Assembly (NCBI RefSeq): GCF_003416885.1
Contig: NZ_QVPD01000004.1
Location: 1 to 64,000, forward strand
Reading direction: 5' to 3'
From: Cognatiluteimonas weifangensis
GTDB taxonomy: Bacteria > Pseudomonadota > Gammaproteobacteria > Xanthomonadales > Xanthomonadaceae
Length of the DNA stretch: 64,000 nt
In this document: positions 33,606 to 43,806 of the stretch, one piece after another
How the letters are laid out: every line of letters starts with the position of its first letter
Numbering within the stretch: position 1 is the stretch's first letter
Program-made: the position numbers and the translations under genes
The notes under the pieces: generated by a model
What the model was told of the DNA's origin: nothing
The model's input: only the letters and a program-made list of their open reading frames with translations
The model's database searches: none

Positions 33606-35870
33606 ATGTCCGTTCCCAATCCCATTCCCGCGCGCATGCGCGGCCTCAATCGCGCCGAAATCTGCGACGTCAACTTCCAGGAGTTCGTGCAAGGGTGGAG
33701 CGGCACGCCGGGCGCGAAGCCGGCGCCGGGCGAGGCGATCCTGCCCGGCAGTGCGCTGGATGCGCGCGGCTTCCGCGAACTGTTCCAGTCGCAGCTGATC
33801 AGCCGCCACCTCGACCTGATGGCGCGGGTACTGCGGGTGCAGAACAAGGTCTTCTACACCATCGGCTCCAGCGGCCACGAAGGCAACGCGATGGTGGCGC
33901 GGCTCACGCGCCATACCGATCCGGCGTTCCTGCACTACCGCTCCGGCGGCTTCATGGCCGAGCGCTTCCGCAAGCTGCCGGGGATGGACCCGGTGATGGA
34001 TTCGGCGCTGTCCTTCGCTGCGTCGAAGGAAGATCCGGCGTCGGGCGGCCGCCACAAGGTCTGGGGGAGCAAGCCGCTGTGGGTGCTGCCGCAGACCTCG
34101 ACCATCGCCTCGCACCTGCCCAAGGCCTTCGGCACGGCGGTGGCGATCGAGCAGGGCAAGCGCATCGGCCATGCGCTGCCGGTCCCCGGCGACAGCATCG
34201 CGATCTGTTCCTTCGGCGACGCCTCCAGCAACCACGCCACCGCGCAGACCGCGTTCAACGCCGCGGCATGGACGGCCTACCAGAAGCTGCCGGCGCCGAT
34301 CCTGTTCGTGTGCGAGGACAACGGCATCGGCATCTCGGTGAAGACGCCGGAGGGCTGGGTCGCGCGCAATTTCCGCGATCGCCCCGATCTGGACTACTTC
34401 TACGCCGACGGCCTCGACCTAGCCGCCGGTTACGGCGACGTGCAGCGCGCGGTCGAGCATTGCCGCCGCACCCGCCGCCCGACCTTCCTGCACCTGCGCA
34501 CCACCCGGATCATGGGCCACGCCGGCACCGACTTCGAGATCGAGTGGCGCTCGATCGAGGAGCTGTGCGCGGTGGAGGCGTCCGACCCGCTGCTGCGCAG
34601 CGCCGCGATCGCACTCGAGTCCGGGCTGATGTCCCGGGACGAGATCCTCGCCCTGTACGAGGACACCCGCAAGCAGTGCTTCGCCGCCGCCGAGGAAGCC
34701 GACCGCCGTCCGCGCCTGTCCACGCTGGAAGAAGTGATGGCGCCGCTGGCGCCGTACACGCCGCAGGCGGTGGCGAAGGAAGCCGCGCGCGCCGACTACG
34801 GCAAGCGCCGCGAGGAAGTGTTCGGCGGCAAGGACAAGCTGCCCGAAAAACAGCCGCCGCGGCACCTGGCGATCCAGATCAACCATGCGCTGCACGACCT
34901 GTTCGCCAAGTACCCGGAGACCTTGCTGTTCGGCGAGGACGTGGCGCAGAAGGGCGGCGTCTACACCGTCACCAAGGGCCTGCAGAAAGCCTTCGGCCCG
35001 CGCCGGGTATTCAACACGCTGCTCGACGAGACGGTGATCCTGGGCCTGGCCCAGGGTTACGCCAACATGGGCATGCTGCCGTTGCCGGAGATCCAGTACC
35101 TGGCGTACTTCCACAACGCCGCCGACCAGATCCGCGGCGAGGCGGCGAGCCTGCAGTTCTTCAGCAACGGCCAGTACCGCAACCCGATGGTGGTGCGGAT
35201 CGCCTCGCTCGGCTACCAGCGCGGCTTCGGCGGCCATTTCCACAACGACAACTCGATCACCGCGCTGCGCGACATCCCCGGCCTGGTGGTCGGCTGCCCG
35301 TCGCGCGGCGACGACGCGGCCACGATGCTGCGCACGCTGGCGGCGCTGGCGAAGGTGGACGGGCGCGTGTGCGCGCTACTGGAACCGATCGCGCTGTACA
35401 TGGCCAAGGACCTGTACGAAGCCGGCGACGGCGGCTGGCTGACGGAATATCCGGCGCCGGACCAGGCGATGGCGCTGGGCGAAGGCCGCGTCTACGGCGA
35501 GGGTCACGACGACCTGGTGATCTTCACCTTCGGCAACGGCGTGCCGATGAGCCTGCGCGCGGCGCGCGCGATCGAGGCGAAGCACGGCTGGAAGGTGCGG
35601 GTGGTGGACCTGCGCTGGCTGGTGCCGCTCAACGAAGCCTTCATCCGCGCGCAGGCGGCGAGCGCGCAGCGCATCCTGATCGTCGACGAGGGCCGCCGCA
35701 GCGCCGGGGTGGGCGAGGGCATCATCACCGCGGTGGTGGAAGGCGGCTACGGGGCGCGGCCGTTCCGGCGCGTGGTCGGCGCCGACACCTTCACCCCGCT
35801 GGCCGGGGCGGCGTTCCTGGTGATTCCGTCGGAAGCGGAGATCACCGCGGCCGCCGACACCCTGGCGTAA
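33606..35870 (+). CDS. Fused E1 alpha/beta 2-oxoacid dehydrogenase
   Basis: Thiamine-diphosphate decarboxylase of 754 residues in which E1-alpha (about 1-390, with HYRSGGFMAERF, FGDASSN and EDNGIGIS) and E1-beta (about 418-754, GEDVAQKGGVYTVTKGL, NTLLDET) are one chain, branched-chain-type. It would decarboxylate a branched 2-oxoacid and acetylate a lipoyl E2; no E2 or E3 is here, so it must use one encoded elsewhere. GDASSN in place of GDG at the ThDP loop may alter activity. An in-frame TTG at 33591 is an alternative start. Confidence 0.88.
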   Translation: MSVPNPIPARMRGLNRAEICDVNFQEFVQGWSGTPGAKPAPGEAILPGSALDARGFRELFQSQLISRHLDLMARVLRVQNKVFYTIGSSGHEGNAMVARLTRHTDPAFLHYRSGGFMAERFRKLPGMDPVMDSALSFAASKEDPASGGRHKVWGSKPLWVLPQTSTIASHLPKAFGTAVAIEQGKRIGHALPVPGDSIAICSFGDASSNHATAQTAFNAAAWTAYQKLPAPILFVCEDNGIGISVKTPEGWVARNFRDRPDLDYFYADGLDLAAGYGDVQRAVEHCRRTRRPTFLHLRTTRIMGHAGTDFEIEWRSIEELCAVEASDPLLRSAAIALESGLMSRDEILALYEDTRKQCFAAAEEADRRPRLSTLEEVMAPLAPYTPQAVAKEAARADYGKRREEVFGGKDKLPEKQPPRHLAIQINHALHDLFAKYPETLLFGEDVAQKGGVYTVTKGLQKAFGPRRVFNTLLDETVILGLAQGYANMGMLPLPEIQYLAYFHNAADQIRGEAASLQFFSNGQYRNPMVVRIASLGYQRGFGGHFHNDNSITALRDIPGLVVGCPSRGDDAATMLRTLAALAKVDGRVCALLEPIALYMAKDLYEAGDGGWLTEYPAPDQAMALGEGRVYGEGHDDLVIFTFGNGVPMSLRAARAIEAKHGWKVRVVDLRWLVPLNEAFIRAQAASAQRILIVDEGRRSAGVGEGIITAVVEGGYGARPFRRVVGADTFTPLAGAAFLVIPSEAEITAAADTLA

Positions 35871-35978
35871 CGCGACCGCCGCAGGCGCGCAGTCGGGCGG
35901 CGGTTTCCGGGCGGCAAACCCGGGCCGTCGCCGCGCATGCGCGGCAGCCTTGCGCCGGGCGCATGCCGCGGGTGCGTT

Positions 35979-36845
35979 TCAGCGCGCCAGGCCGCCGCGC
36001 AGCGGACGCTCGCGCAGCGCGCCGCCATCGACCTGCAGGCCGGCACCGGCCTCGCGTTGCAGGGGCAGCACCGCCAGCGCCAGCGGACCGGCGGCGCCGA
36101 CGACACTGCCCAGCACGCGCTCGCCCTCGCGGACTTCGCTGCCCGCCGCCAACGGGCGCTCGCTTTCCAGCAGCACTAGCCCGCGCTTGGCCTGCCCCAG
36201 GAAATGGGTGCGGGCGACGATTTCCTGCCCGGGGTAGCAGCCTTTCTTGACGCTGAAAGCGTGCAGGCGCTCCAGCGACAGCTGCTGCGGCGTCCATTGC
36301 CCGGCCTGGCTGGCGGGCAGCCGCGGCAGGCCGTGCGCCAGGTCGAAGGCCGCCCAGCGCTGCGCGAAGGCCGGGGCGTCGCCGGCCTGTGGCCCCGGGC
36401 CGATCCGCAGCGTGCGCGCGCCGCCGTCGCCGCCGAAATCCAGTTCCACCCGTGCCTGCGCCGGGTCGCCGTCGATGCGCGCGCCGGTCGCGTGCGCCGG
36501 CGCGGCGAAGGCGCCGGCCACCGGCAGGTCCTCGCGCACCGCGAAGGCGACCTTGCTGCGGAACACGTAGCGTCGCAATTGCTCCGCCAGCGCGTCGGCA
36601 TCGGCGTCGGGCAGCAACAGCCACAGCGTCTGCGGATCGAACTTGAGCAGGGCGAACAGCGCGATCACGCGGCCCTTGGGCGTCAGCCAGCCGTTCCACT
36701 GCCAGTGTCCGGGGGCCAGGCCGGCGACGTCGTTCATGCATTGCGCCTGGGCAAAAACCGCGGCATCGCGGCCGGACAGCGCCAGCACGCGGTGGTCGGG
36801 CAGGGGCGAGAACGCGTCGGACGCGGGCTGCGGCTTGTCGGACAT
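35979..36845 (-). CDS. ygfZ: tRNA-modifying folate-binding protein YgfZ
   Basis: Folate-dependent iron-sulfur maturation factor of 288 residues. The GcvT-like fold carries the signature KKGCYPGQEIVARTH near the C-terminal third. YgfZ acts in the maintenance of [4Fe-4S] enzymes such as MiaB. It is divergent from the sdh cluster with only 27 bp between the starts, so the sdh promoter must overlap its 5' end. The connection to succinate dehydrogenase clusters is plausible but not shown. Confidence 0.92.
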   Translation of the reverse strand: MSDKPQPASDAFSPLPDHRVLALSGRDAAVFAQAQCMNDVAGLAPGHWQWNGWLTPKGRVIALFALLKFDPQTLWLLLPDADADALAEQLRRYVFRSKVAFAVREDLPVAGAFAAPAHATGARIDGDPAQARVELDFGGDGGARTLRIGPGPQAGDAPAFAQRWAAFDLAHGLPRLPASQAGQWTPQQLSLERLHAFSVKKGCYPGQEIVARTHFLGQAKRGLVLLESERPLAAGSEVREGERVLGSVVGAAGPLALAVLPLQREAGAGLQVDGGALRERPLRGGLAR

Positions 36846-36863
36846 GGGGGCGGGACTTAGACT
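36835..36863 (+). promoter_or_regulatory. Possible sdh promoter inside the ygfZ 5' end
   Basis: TTGTCG (36835-36840), a 17-bp spacer, then TAGACT (36858-36863). The predicted start would be about three bases before the GTG of the first sdh-cluster gene, so mRNA would be almost leaderless. -35 and -10 each match the sigma-70 consensus only partly. Confidence 0.35.
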
Positions 36864-36872
36864 TGCGGGGCC

Positions 36873-37061
36873 GTGAACACGAAGATGATAGGCGAAACCC
36901 ACTCCGACCCGGCCGCCGCTCCGGTGGCGCCGCAGGCCGATCGCGAGATCGCGCCGCCGGCACCGGTGGTGCCGTTGGCGGAGGAGATCGGCGGCCGTGG
37001 CGGCCTCGACCCCACCCGCTACGGCGATTGGGAAAAGAACGGCCGCTGCATCGATTTCTGA
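36873..37061 (+). CDS. SDHAF4-like succinate dehydrogenase assembly protein (DUF1674)
   Basis: Small 62-residue protein ending GGLDPTRYGDWEKNGRCIDF, the DUF1674/SDHAF4 signature. In eukaryotes and some bacteria SDHAF4 binds flavinylated SdhA and shields it during assembly. The GTG at 36873 is the listed start; ATG 36885 is an alternative. It is the first gene before sdhC, consistent with co-synthesis with its client. Confidence 0.85.
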   Translation: MNTKMIGETHSDPAAAPVAPQADREIAPPAPVVPLAEEIGGRGGLDPTRYGDWEKNGRCIDF

Positions 37062-37120
37062 TTCCGGACCCCGTGTCCGCCGCGGCGCGCGAGCGCCCCA
37101 ACGCAAGGACGAGCCGCACC

Positions 37121-37513
37121 ATGGCCACCCGCGAACGTCCCCTGTCACCGCATCTGCAGGTTTACCGCTGGCAGATCACGATGACGATGTCGATCCTGCA
37201 CCGCGCCAGCGGTGTGCTGCTGGCGCTGGGCGCATTCGCGCTGGCCTTCTGGTTGCTGGCGGTGGCCGCCGGCGGCGAGTCCTACGCCCGCGTCGCCGAC
37301 TGCCTGGCCTCGCCGCTGGGCCGGCTGGCGCTGTTCGGGTTCTCGCTGGCGCTGGTCTACCACCTGCTCAACGGCATCCGCCACCTGCTGTGGGATGCGG
37401 GCATGGGCTTCGGCATCCCCGAGTTCTACCGCTCCGGCTGGACGGTTGCGGTGCTGACCGTGGTGCTGACCGCCGCGATCTGGGTCGTGGTCCTGCAGGG
37501 AGGTGCGGCATGA
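37121..37513 (+). CDS. sdhC: Succinate dehydrogenase cytochrome b556 subunit
   Basis: Membrane anchor of 130 residues with three helices. Motifs SPHLQVYRW, SILHRASG and HLLNGIRHLLWD carry the quinone-site serine and the haem b histidine. It pairs with SdhD. ATG at 37121; its stop overlaps the sdhD start (ATGA). Confidence 0.95.
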   Translation: MATRERPLSPHLQVYRWQITMTMSILHRASGVLLALGAFALAFWLLAVAAGGESYARVADCLASPLGRLALFGFSLALVYHLLNGIRHLLWDAGMGFGIPEFYRSGWTVAVLTVVLTAAIWVVVLQGGAA

Positions 37514-37908
37514 GCGTCCCGGCGAAAGACGACCTGCGCAATCCGCTCAAGCGCGCGCGCGGGCTGGGCTCGGCCAAGTCCGGCGTCGGCCATTTCTGGT
37601 GGCAGCGCGTCACCGCGGTGTTGCTGGTGCCGCTGGTGGCCTGGCTGCTCGGGCTGCTGCTGTCCTTCGTCGGCGCCGACCTCGCCACCGTGCAGGCGGC
37701 GATTGCCAGGCCGTGGAACGCGATCGCGCTGGCGCTGTTCGCGATCGCGCTGTTCTGGCACGCCAAGCTCGGCATCCAGGTGGTGATCGAGGACTACGTG
37801 CACGCGCGCGGCGCCGAGATCGCGCTGCAGCTGCTCGTCACCCTGGCCTGCGCCCTGGGCGCGCTCGCGTCGCTGTACGCGATCGGCCGTATCGCATTGC
37901 TGGCCTGA
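37510..37908 (+). CDS. sdhD: Succinate dehydrogenase membrane anchor subunit
   Basis: Anchor of 132 residues with three hydrophobic helices. [15 protein letters not shown] and [15 protein letters not shown] hold the expected haem ligand histidine and quinone-site tyrosine. Overlaps sdhC by four bases and is seven bases from sdhA. Confidence 0.93.
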   Translation: MSVPAKDDLRNPLKRARGLGSAKSGVGHFWWQRVTAVLLVPLVAWLLGLLLSFVGADLATVQAAIARPWNAIALALFAIALFWHAKLGIQVVIEDYVHARGAEIALQLLVTLACALGALASLYAIGRIALLA

Positions 37909-37915
37909 GGACGAC

Positions 37916-39706
37916 ATGAGCACCGCATACAAGATCACCGAACACAAGTACGACATGATCGTGGTCGGCGCCGGCGGCGCCGGGCTGCGCGCCACCTTCG
38001 GCCTGGCCCAGAAGGGGCTGCAGACCGCCTGCATCACCAAGGTGTTCCCCACGCGCTCGCACACGGTGGCCGCGCAGGGCGGCATTTCCGCCGCGCTCGG
38101 CAACATGGGTCCGGACGACTGGCGCTACCATTATTACGACACCATCAAGGGCTCGGACTGGCTCGGCGACCAGGACGCGATCGAGTACATGTGCCGCGAG
38201 GCGATCCCGGCGGTGATCGAGCTCGAGCACCAGGGCGTGCCGTTCTCCCGCACCGAGGACGGGTACATCTACCAGCGCCCGTTCGGCGGCATGACCACCG
38301 AGTACGGCAAGGGCACCGCGCAGCGCACCTGCGCCGCCGCCGACCGCACCGGCCACGCGATCCTGCACACGCTGTACCAGCAGTCGCTCAAGCACGACGC
38401 GCGCTTTTTCATCGAATACTTCGCGCTGGACCTGATCATGGACCAGCACGGCGCCTGCAAGGGCGTGCTGGCGCTGGACATGAGCGAGGGCACGCTGCAC
38501 CTGTTCCGCGCCCACGGCACGGTGCTGGCCACCGGCGGCTACGGCCGCGCCTACTTCAGCTGCACCTCGGCGCACACCTGCACCGGCGACGGCGGCGGCA
38601 TGGCGCTGCGCGCCGGCCTCGGCCTGCAGGACATGGAGTTCGTGCAGTTCCATCCCACCGGCATCTACGGCGCCGGCTGCCTGATCACCGAGGGCGTGCG
38701 CGGCGAAGGCGGCATCCTGCGCAATGCCAGCGGCGAGCGCTTCATGGAGCGTTACGCGCCCAACGCCAAGGACCTGGCCAGCCGCGACGTGGTCAGCCGC
38801 GCGATGACCCTGGAGATCCGCGAGGGTCGCGGCGTCGGCGAGCACAAGGACCACATCCACCTCGACCTCACCCACCTCAACCCCGCGGACATCCACGAGA
38901 AGCTGCCCGGCATCGCCGAAAGCGCGCGGATCTTCGCCGGCGTCGACGTGGAGAAGCAGCCGATCCCGGTGATTCCGACCGTGCACTACAACATGGGCGG
39001 CATCCCGACCAACGTCCACGGCGAGGTGGTGCAGCCGCGCGGCGGCGACCCCGACGCGGTGGTCCCCGGCCTGTACGCGATCGGCGAGGCCGCCTGCGTG
39101 TCGGTGCACGGCGCCAACCGCCTGGGTTCCAATTCGCTGCTCGACCTGGTGGTGTTCGGCCGCGCGGTGGCCAACCGCTGCGCCGAGACGATCCAGCCCG
39201 GGCAGTCGCACCAGCGCCTCGCCGACGACGCCTGCGAGCGCTCGCTGGCCAACCTCGACCGGGTGCGCAACGCCAACGGCAGCCTGCCCACGGCGGTGAT
39301 CCGCGATCGCATGCAGCGCACCATGCAGGCCGATGCCGCGGTGTTCCGCACCGAGCAGACCCTGCTCGAGGGCGTGGGCAAGATCCGCGAGATTCGCGAG
39401 TCCTTCGCCGACGTGCGCGTCAGCGATCGCTCGCTGGTGTGGAACTCCGACCTGGTGGAGACCCTGGAGCTGCAGAACCTGCTGGGCCAGGCGCTGGCGA
39501 CGATCACCTCCGCGGCCAACCGCACCGAGTCGCGCGGCGCGCATGCGCGCGAGGATTTCCCCGATCGCAACGACGGCGAGTGGATGAAGCACAGCCTGTG
39601 CTGGGTCGGCGACGACAACGCCACCCGGATCGACTACCGCCCGGTGCACCTGTACACGCTGGACGACGACGTCGAGATGGTGCCGCCCAAGCCCAGGGTG
39701 TACTGA
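37916..39706 (+). CDS. sdhA: Succinate dehydrogenase flavoprotein subunit
   Basis: Catalytic subunit of 596 residues oxidising succinate to fumarate at the inner membrane. FAD Rossmann [12 protein letters not shown] at the start; His49 in [11 protein letters not shown] is the covalent flavin ligand; active site residues are in HPTGIYGAG and the GAEHGA-like [10 protein letters not shown] stretch; substrate arginine region RGVGEHKDH. Full-length for proteobacterial SdhA. Downstream sdhB is 63 bp away. Confidence 0.97.
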   Translation: MSTAYKITEHKYDMIVVGAGGAGLRATFGLAQKGLQTACITKVFPTRSHTVAAQGGISAALGNMGPDDWRYHYYDTIKGSDWLGDQDAIEYMCREAIPAVIELEHQGVPFSRTEDGYIYQRPFGGMTTEYGKGTAQRTCAAADRTGHAILHTLYQQSLKHDARFFIEYFALDLIMDQHGACKGVLALDMSEGTLHLFRAHGTVLATGGYGRAYFSCTSAHTCTGDGGGMALRAGLGLQDMEFVQFHPTGIYGAGCLITEGVRGEGGILRNASGERFMERYAPNAKDLASRDVVSRAMTLEIREGRGVGEHKDHIHLDLTHLNPADIHEKLPGIAESARIFAGVDVEKQPIPVIPTVHYNMGGIPTNVHGEVVQPRGGDPDAVVPGLYAIGEAACVSVHGANRLGSNSLLDLVVFGRAVANRCAETIQPGQSHQRLADDACERSLANLDRVRNANGSLPTAVIRDRMQRTMQADAAVFRTEQTLLEGVGKIREIRESFADVRVSDRSLVWNSDLVETLELQNLLGQALATITSAANRTESRGAHAREDFPDRNDGEWMKHSLCWVGDDNATRIDYRPVHLYTLDDDVEMVPPKPRVY

Positions 39707-39769
39707 TCCGCAGACGCAATCGCGGCGCAAGCCGCCCGCACGCAGCCGCACGGCGCAGGCAGGACGAAG

Positions 39770-40606
39770 ATGGCCCAATTCAAGCTTCCGAAGAACTCGC
39801 AGACCAAACCCGGGCGCCGCTACGCCGCACCGGCCGGCGCCACCCGCACGCGCGAGTTCCAGATCTACCGCTGGAGCCCGGACAGCGACGAGAACCCGCG
39901 CCTGGACATCTACGAGATCGACCTGGACAAGTGCGGGCCGATGGTCCTGGACGCGCTGATCAAGATCAAGAACGAGGTCGACCCGACGCTGACCTTCCGC
40001 CGCTCCTGCCGCGAGGGTATCTGCGGTTCGTGCGCGATGAACATCGACGGCACCAACACGCTGGCCTGCATCTGCGCGATCGAGGAAGCCGGCAAGCCGC
40101 AGGGTGCGCTCGACCCGCTGCCGCAGCGGCCGTCGGTCAAGAGCAAGGGCATGGTGAAGATCTATCCGCTGCCGTCGATGCGGGTGGTCAAGGACCTGGT
40201 GCCGGACCTGACCCACTTCTACGCGCAGTACGCCTCGATCAAGCCGTGGATCCGCACCCAGAGCGCGCCGCCGCCGGATCGCGAGCGGCTGCAGTCCAAG
40301 GAGGATCGCGCCAAGCTCGACGGCCTGTACGAATGCATCCTGTGCGGCTGCTGCACCGCCGGTTGTCCCAGCCACTGGTGGAACGGCGACCGCTATCTCG
40401 GCCCGGCGGTGCTGCTGCAGGCCTACCGCTGGATCGTCGACAGCCGCGACGAGGACACCGGCGGCCGCCTGGACGACCTCGAGGACCCGTTCAAGCTGTA
40501 CCGCTGCCACACCATCCTCAACTGCACCCGGACCTGCCCGAAAGGCCTGAATCCGGCCAAGGCGATCGGTGCGATCAAGCAGCTGATGCTGCAGCGGCGC
40601 GGCTGA
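39770..40606 (+). CDS. sdhB: Succinate dehydrogenase iron-sulfur subunit
   Basis: Electron-transfer subunit of 278 residues. Three clusters: [2Fe-2S] in CREGICGSC with a following CICAI, [4Fe-4S] in CILCGCC, and [3Fe-4S] in CHTILNC followed by CPKG. It has an N-terminal basic extension of about 20 residues before the usual start, compared with the short E. coli form. Same operon as sdhCDA. Confidence 0.97.
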   Translation: MAQFKLPKNSQTKPGRRYAAPAGATRTREFQIYRWSPDSDENPRLDIYEIDLDKCGPMVLDALIKIKNEVDPTLTFRRSCREGICGSCAMNIDGTNTLACICAIEEAGKPQGALDPLPQRPSVKSKGMVKIYPLPSMRVVKDLVPDLTHFYAQYASIKPWIRTQSAPPPDRERLQSKEDRAKLDGLYECILCGCCTAGCPSHWWNGDRYLGPAVLLQAYRWIVDSRDEDTGGRLDDLEDPFKLYRCHTILNCTRTCPKGLNPAKAIGAIKQLMLQRRG

Positions 40607-40693
40607 CCCGGAGCCGGCGATGGTCGTGAGGCATGTCCGGCGCGCTGGCGTGCGCCGATTCGCGCCCGCCGGGCCGTGTCCGGGCTCGGATCG

Positions 40694-41113
40694 ATGAATC
40701 GCGCCATCTTCCTGCCCGCCGCGGCCATGGTCGCGCTGACGTTCGCGGTCTGGCTGCGCATGTATTCCAGCCGCGTCGGCGAGATGCGGCGCAAGCGCAT
40801 CCACCCGCAGGCGGTCGCAACCTCGGCGCAGATGGCCGCGCGCCTGGAAGACACGCGGGCGGCCGACAATTTCCGCAACCTGTTCGAATTGCCGGTGCTG
40901 TTCTATCTGGCGCTGGTGGTGGCCGCGCTGACTGCGCAAGTCGATACGGTCGTGCTGGCGCTGGCCTGGTTGTTCGTCGCGCTGCGCATCGTCCACAGCG
41001 CGATCCATTGCAGCTACAACAAGGTCATGCACCGTTTCCAGGCCTATCTGGCCGGCAGCGTCGCGTTGTGGGCGCTGTGGGGCGTACTGGCCGCGGGCCT
41101 GCTTCGCGGATGA
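40694..41113 (+). CDS. MAPEG family membrane protein
   Basis: Membrane protein of 139 residues with four hydrophobic helices (VALTFAVWLRMY; FELPVLFYLALVVAAL; VLALAWLFVALRIVHS; LAGSVALWALWGVLAAGLL) and the MAPEG-like NxF-x3-ELP and R(I/L)VHS patterns. MAPEG proteins are glutathione-dependent or eicosanoid-related enzymes; bacterial members are uncharacterised. It is inserted between sdhB and sdhE and its stop overlaps the sdhE start (ATGA). In-frame GTG 40676 is an alternative start. Confidence 0.82.
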   Translation: MNRAIFLPAAAMVALTFAVWLRMYSSRVGEMRRKRIHPQAVATSAQMAARLEDTRAADNFRNLFELPVLFYLALVVAALTAQVDTVVLALAWLFVALRIVHSAIHCSYNKVMHRFQAYLAGSVALWALWGVLAAGLLRG

Positions 41114-41373
41114 GCGAGACGGACGACGCGCTGGAGCTGCGGCGGCTGCGCTGGCGTTGCCGGCGCGGCATGAAGGAACTCGACCAGTTGCTGCTGCGCT
41201 GGCTCGAGCGCGAATGGGCGGCGGCTTCCGAGGCGCAGCGCGGCGTTTTCCTACGCCTGCTGGACTGCGAGGACGATAGGCTCTGGCGCTGGTTCCTCGG
41301 CCACGAAAACCCATCCGATGCCGCCCTCCACGCACTGGTCCAGCACATCCGCAGCTTGCCGTCCTCCGGCTGA
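41110..41373 (+). CDS. sdhE: FAD assembly factor SdhE
   Basis: Small 87-residue protein promoting covalent flavin attachment to SdhA. The family motif RRGMKELDQLLLRWL (RGxxE core), then FLRLLDCEDDRLWRWFLGHE, matches E. coli SdhE (YgfY). Overlaps the MAPEG gene by four bases and the following membrane-protein gene by 56 bases. Confidence 0.93.
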   Translation: MSETDDALELRRLRWRCRRGMKELDQLLLRWLEREWAAASEAQRGVFLRLLDCEDDRLWRWFLGHENPSDAALHALVQHIRSLPSSG

Positions 41374-41797
41374 CACCTTCGGAGGCAGGCTGCCGTGGCG
41401 GCCTTCGCGCTGGGTGATCGGCGCGTTACTGCTGCTGGCGGTGCTCGCGCCGTGCGCCGTGCTCGGCAGCGAGATGCCACGCGCGGCGGCCTGGCCGCTG
41501 GCGCTCGCCGCCTGCGTCCGCGGCCTGTGGCTGGCCCGGCGCGAGGCCGGCAAGCCCGTGCGGCAGCTGGTCTGGCCGGCCACGGAGGCGCCAGTCACTC
41601 TCGACGGCGCGGCGCTGGAATGGGCCGAACTGCATTGGCGCGGGCCGCTGCTGTTCCTGCACTGGCGCGATCGCGACGGCCGCGACGGGCGCCTGGGCTG
41701 GTGGCCGGATACCTTGCCGCCGCCGTTGCGGCGTGAACTGCGGCTGGCCGCACGTGCCCGCACCGCTGCGCGTCCGGCGCCATCGATGGCACCATAG
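41318..41797 (+). CDS. YgfX-like membrane protein
   Basis: Protein of up to 159 residues with two hydrophobic helices (WVIGALLLLAVLAPCAVL and AAWPLALAACVRGLWLA) followed by a soluble beta-rich tail (RQLVWPATEAPVTLDGAAL, HWRGPLLFLHWRDRDGRDGRLGWWPDTL). The gene follows sdhE as YgfX does in E. coli, and the topology fits. The ATG at 41318 lies 56 bp inside sdhE; a later start may be real since the first 25 residues are non-descript. E. coli YgfX was proposed as a toxin partner of SdhE, which is disputed. Confidence 0.65.
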   Translation: MPPSTHWSSTSAACRPPADTFGGRLPWRPSRWVIGALLLLAVLAPCAVLGSEMPRAAAWPLALAACVRGLWLARREAGKPVRQLVWPATEAPVTLDGAALEWAELHWRGPLLFLHWRDRDGRDGRLGWWPDTLPPPLRRELRLAARARTAARPAPSMAP

Positions 41798-41822
41798 TCG
41801 CTGCCTCGTCGAACCGAGCCGC

Positions 41823-43071
41823 ATGTTCAAGCCCATTCCCGTCGCCATCGGCCTGCGCTATCTCCGCGCCAAGCGCCGCAACGGCTTCATCTCCTTCATC
41901 TCGATGGCCTCGATCCTCGGCATCGCCATCGGCGTGGCCGCGCTGATCACCACGCTGGCGGTGATGAGCGGGTTCCAGCGCGAGATCCGCGACCGCATGC
42001 TGCAGATGGCCGCGCACGCCACCGTCAGCGCCGACGGCGAGGCCATGACGCACTGGCGCCAGGCGGTCGACGAGGCCCGGCGCGACCCGCGCGTCGTCGG
42101 CGCGGCACCCTACATCGAGACCCAGGCCCTGCTCGCCGGCCCACGTCGGCAGCCGGCGATCGTGCGCGGCGTGGTGCCCGACGAGGAAGGCAGGGTGTCG
42201 GTGCTGGCGCAGAAGATGGTGCAGGGCCGGCTCGAGCAACTCACCCCCGGCAGCTTCAACATCGTGCTCGGCCGCGAGTTGGCGACGTGGCTGGGCGTGG
42301 GCGTGGGCGACAGCGTGATCGTCACCACAGACTTCCAGTCCACGCCGATGGGCGCTATCCCGCAGCTCAAGCGCTTCACCGTCAGCGGCGTGTTCGAGGC
42401 CGGCTACCAGGAATACGACCGCGGCCTGGCGGTGGTGAACCTGCGCGACGCACAGCGCCTGCTGCGCATGGGCGACGGCGTCACCGGCGTGCGCCTGCGC
42501 ATGCACGACATGGACCTGGCCTTCGACGTCGCCCGCGACCTGGCGCTGCGGCTGCGGGACCTGCGCCTGGGGCAGTTCTACCGGGTCAGCGACTGGACCG
42601 GCGACAACGCCAACATGTTCCGCGCGCTGAAGCTGGAGAAGACGATGATGGCGATCCTGCTGTCGCTGATCATCGCCATGGGCGCGTTCAACCTGGTCAG
42701 CTCGCAGGTGATGCTGGTGACCGACAAGCAGGCCGACATCGCCATCCTGCGCACGCTCGGGCTGCCGCCGCGCGGGGTGATGCAGGTGTTCATGGTGCAG
42801 GGCTCGATGATCGGCGTGATCGGCACCGCGCTGGGCGTGCTCGGCGGCATCGTGCTGACCCTGAACCTGGAACACATCCTGCGCGCGATCGAGCGCGTGC
42901 TCGGCGTGCAGCTGATGCCCGAAGACGTGTACTACATCACCGGCCTGCCGACGCAACTGGAGGCCAGCGACGTGACCATCATCGCCGGCGTGGCCCTGGG
43001 GATGGCATTCCTGGCGACCCTGTATCCGGCCTGGCGCGCCGCGCGCACCGCGCCGGCGGAGGCGCTGCGCT

Positions 43072-43079
<8 letters not shown>
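41823..43079 (+). CDS. lolC: Lipoprotein-releasing ABC transporter permease LolC/LolE
   Basis: Inner membrane permease of 418 residues that detaches outer membrane lipoproteins for LolA. Four helices: one at 25-48, then a large periplasmic MacB-like domain (about 50-270), and three C-terminal helices; the ATPase-contacting motif is in [12 protein letters not shown]. Only one permease is present, as in lineages with a single LolC/E-type (LolF) protein, so the active complex is probably a homodimer with LolD. It overlaps lolD by eight bases. Confidence 0.92.
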
Positions 43080-43803
<724 letters not shown>

Positions 43804-43806
43804 GCC

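Noticed and set aside
37838..41335. 1165-codon minus-strand frame opposite sdhA/sdhB
   Set aside because: Shadow of sdh genes; no domain, biased composition.
41318..41797. SdhE-YgfX as a toxin-antitoxin pair
   Set aside because: Toxin activity of YgfX is disputed, and this YgfX-like protein is only weakly supported; treated as envelope/Sdh-linked protein instead.
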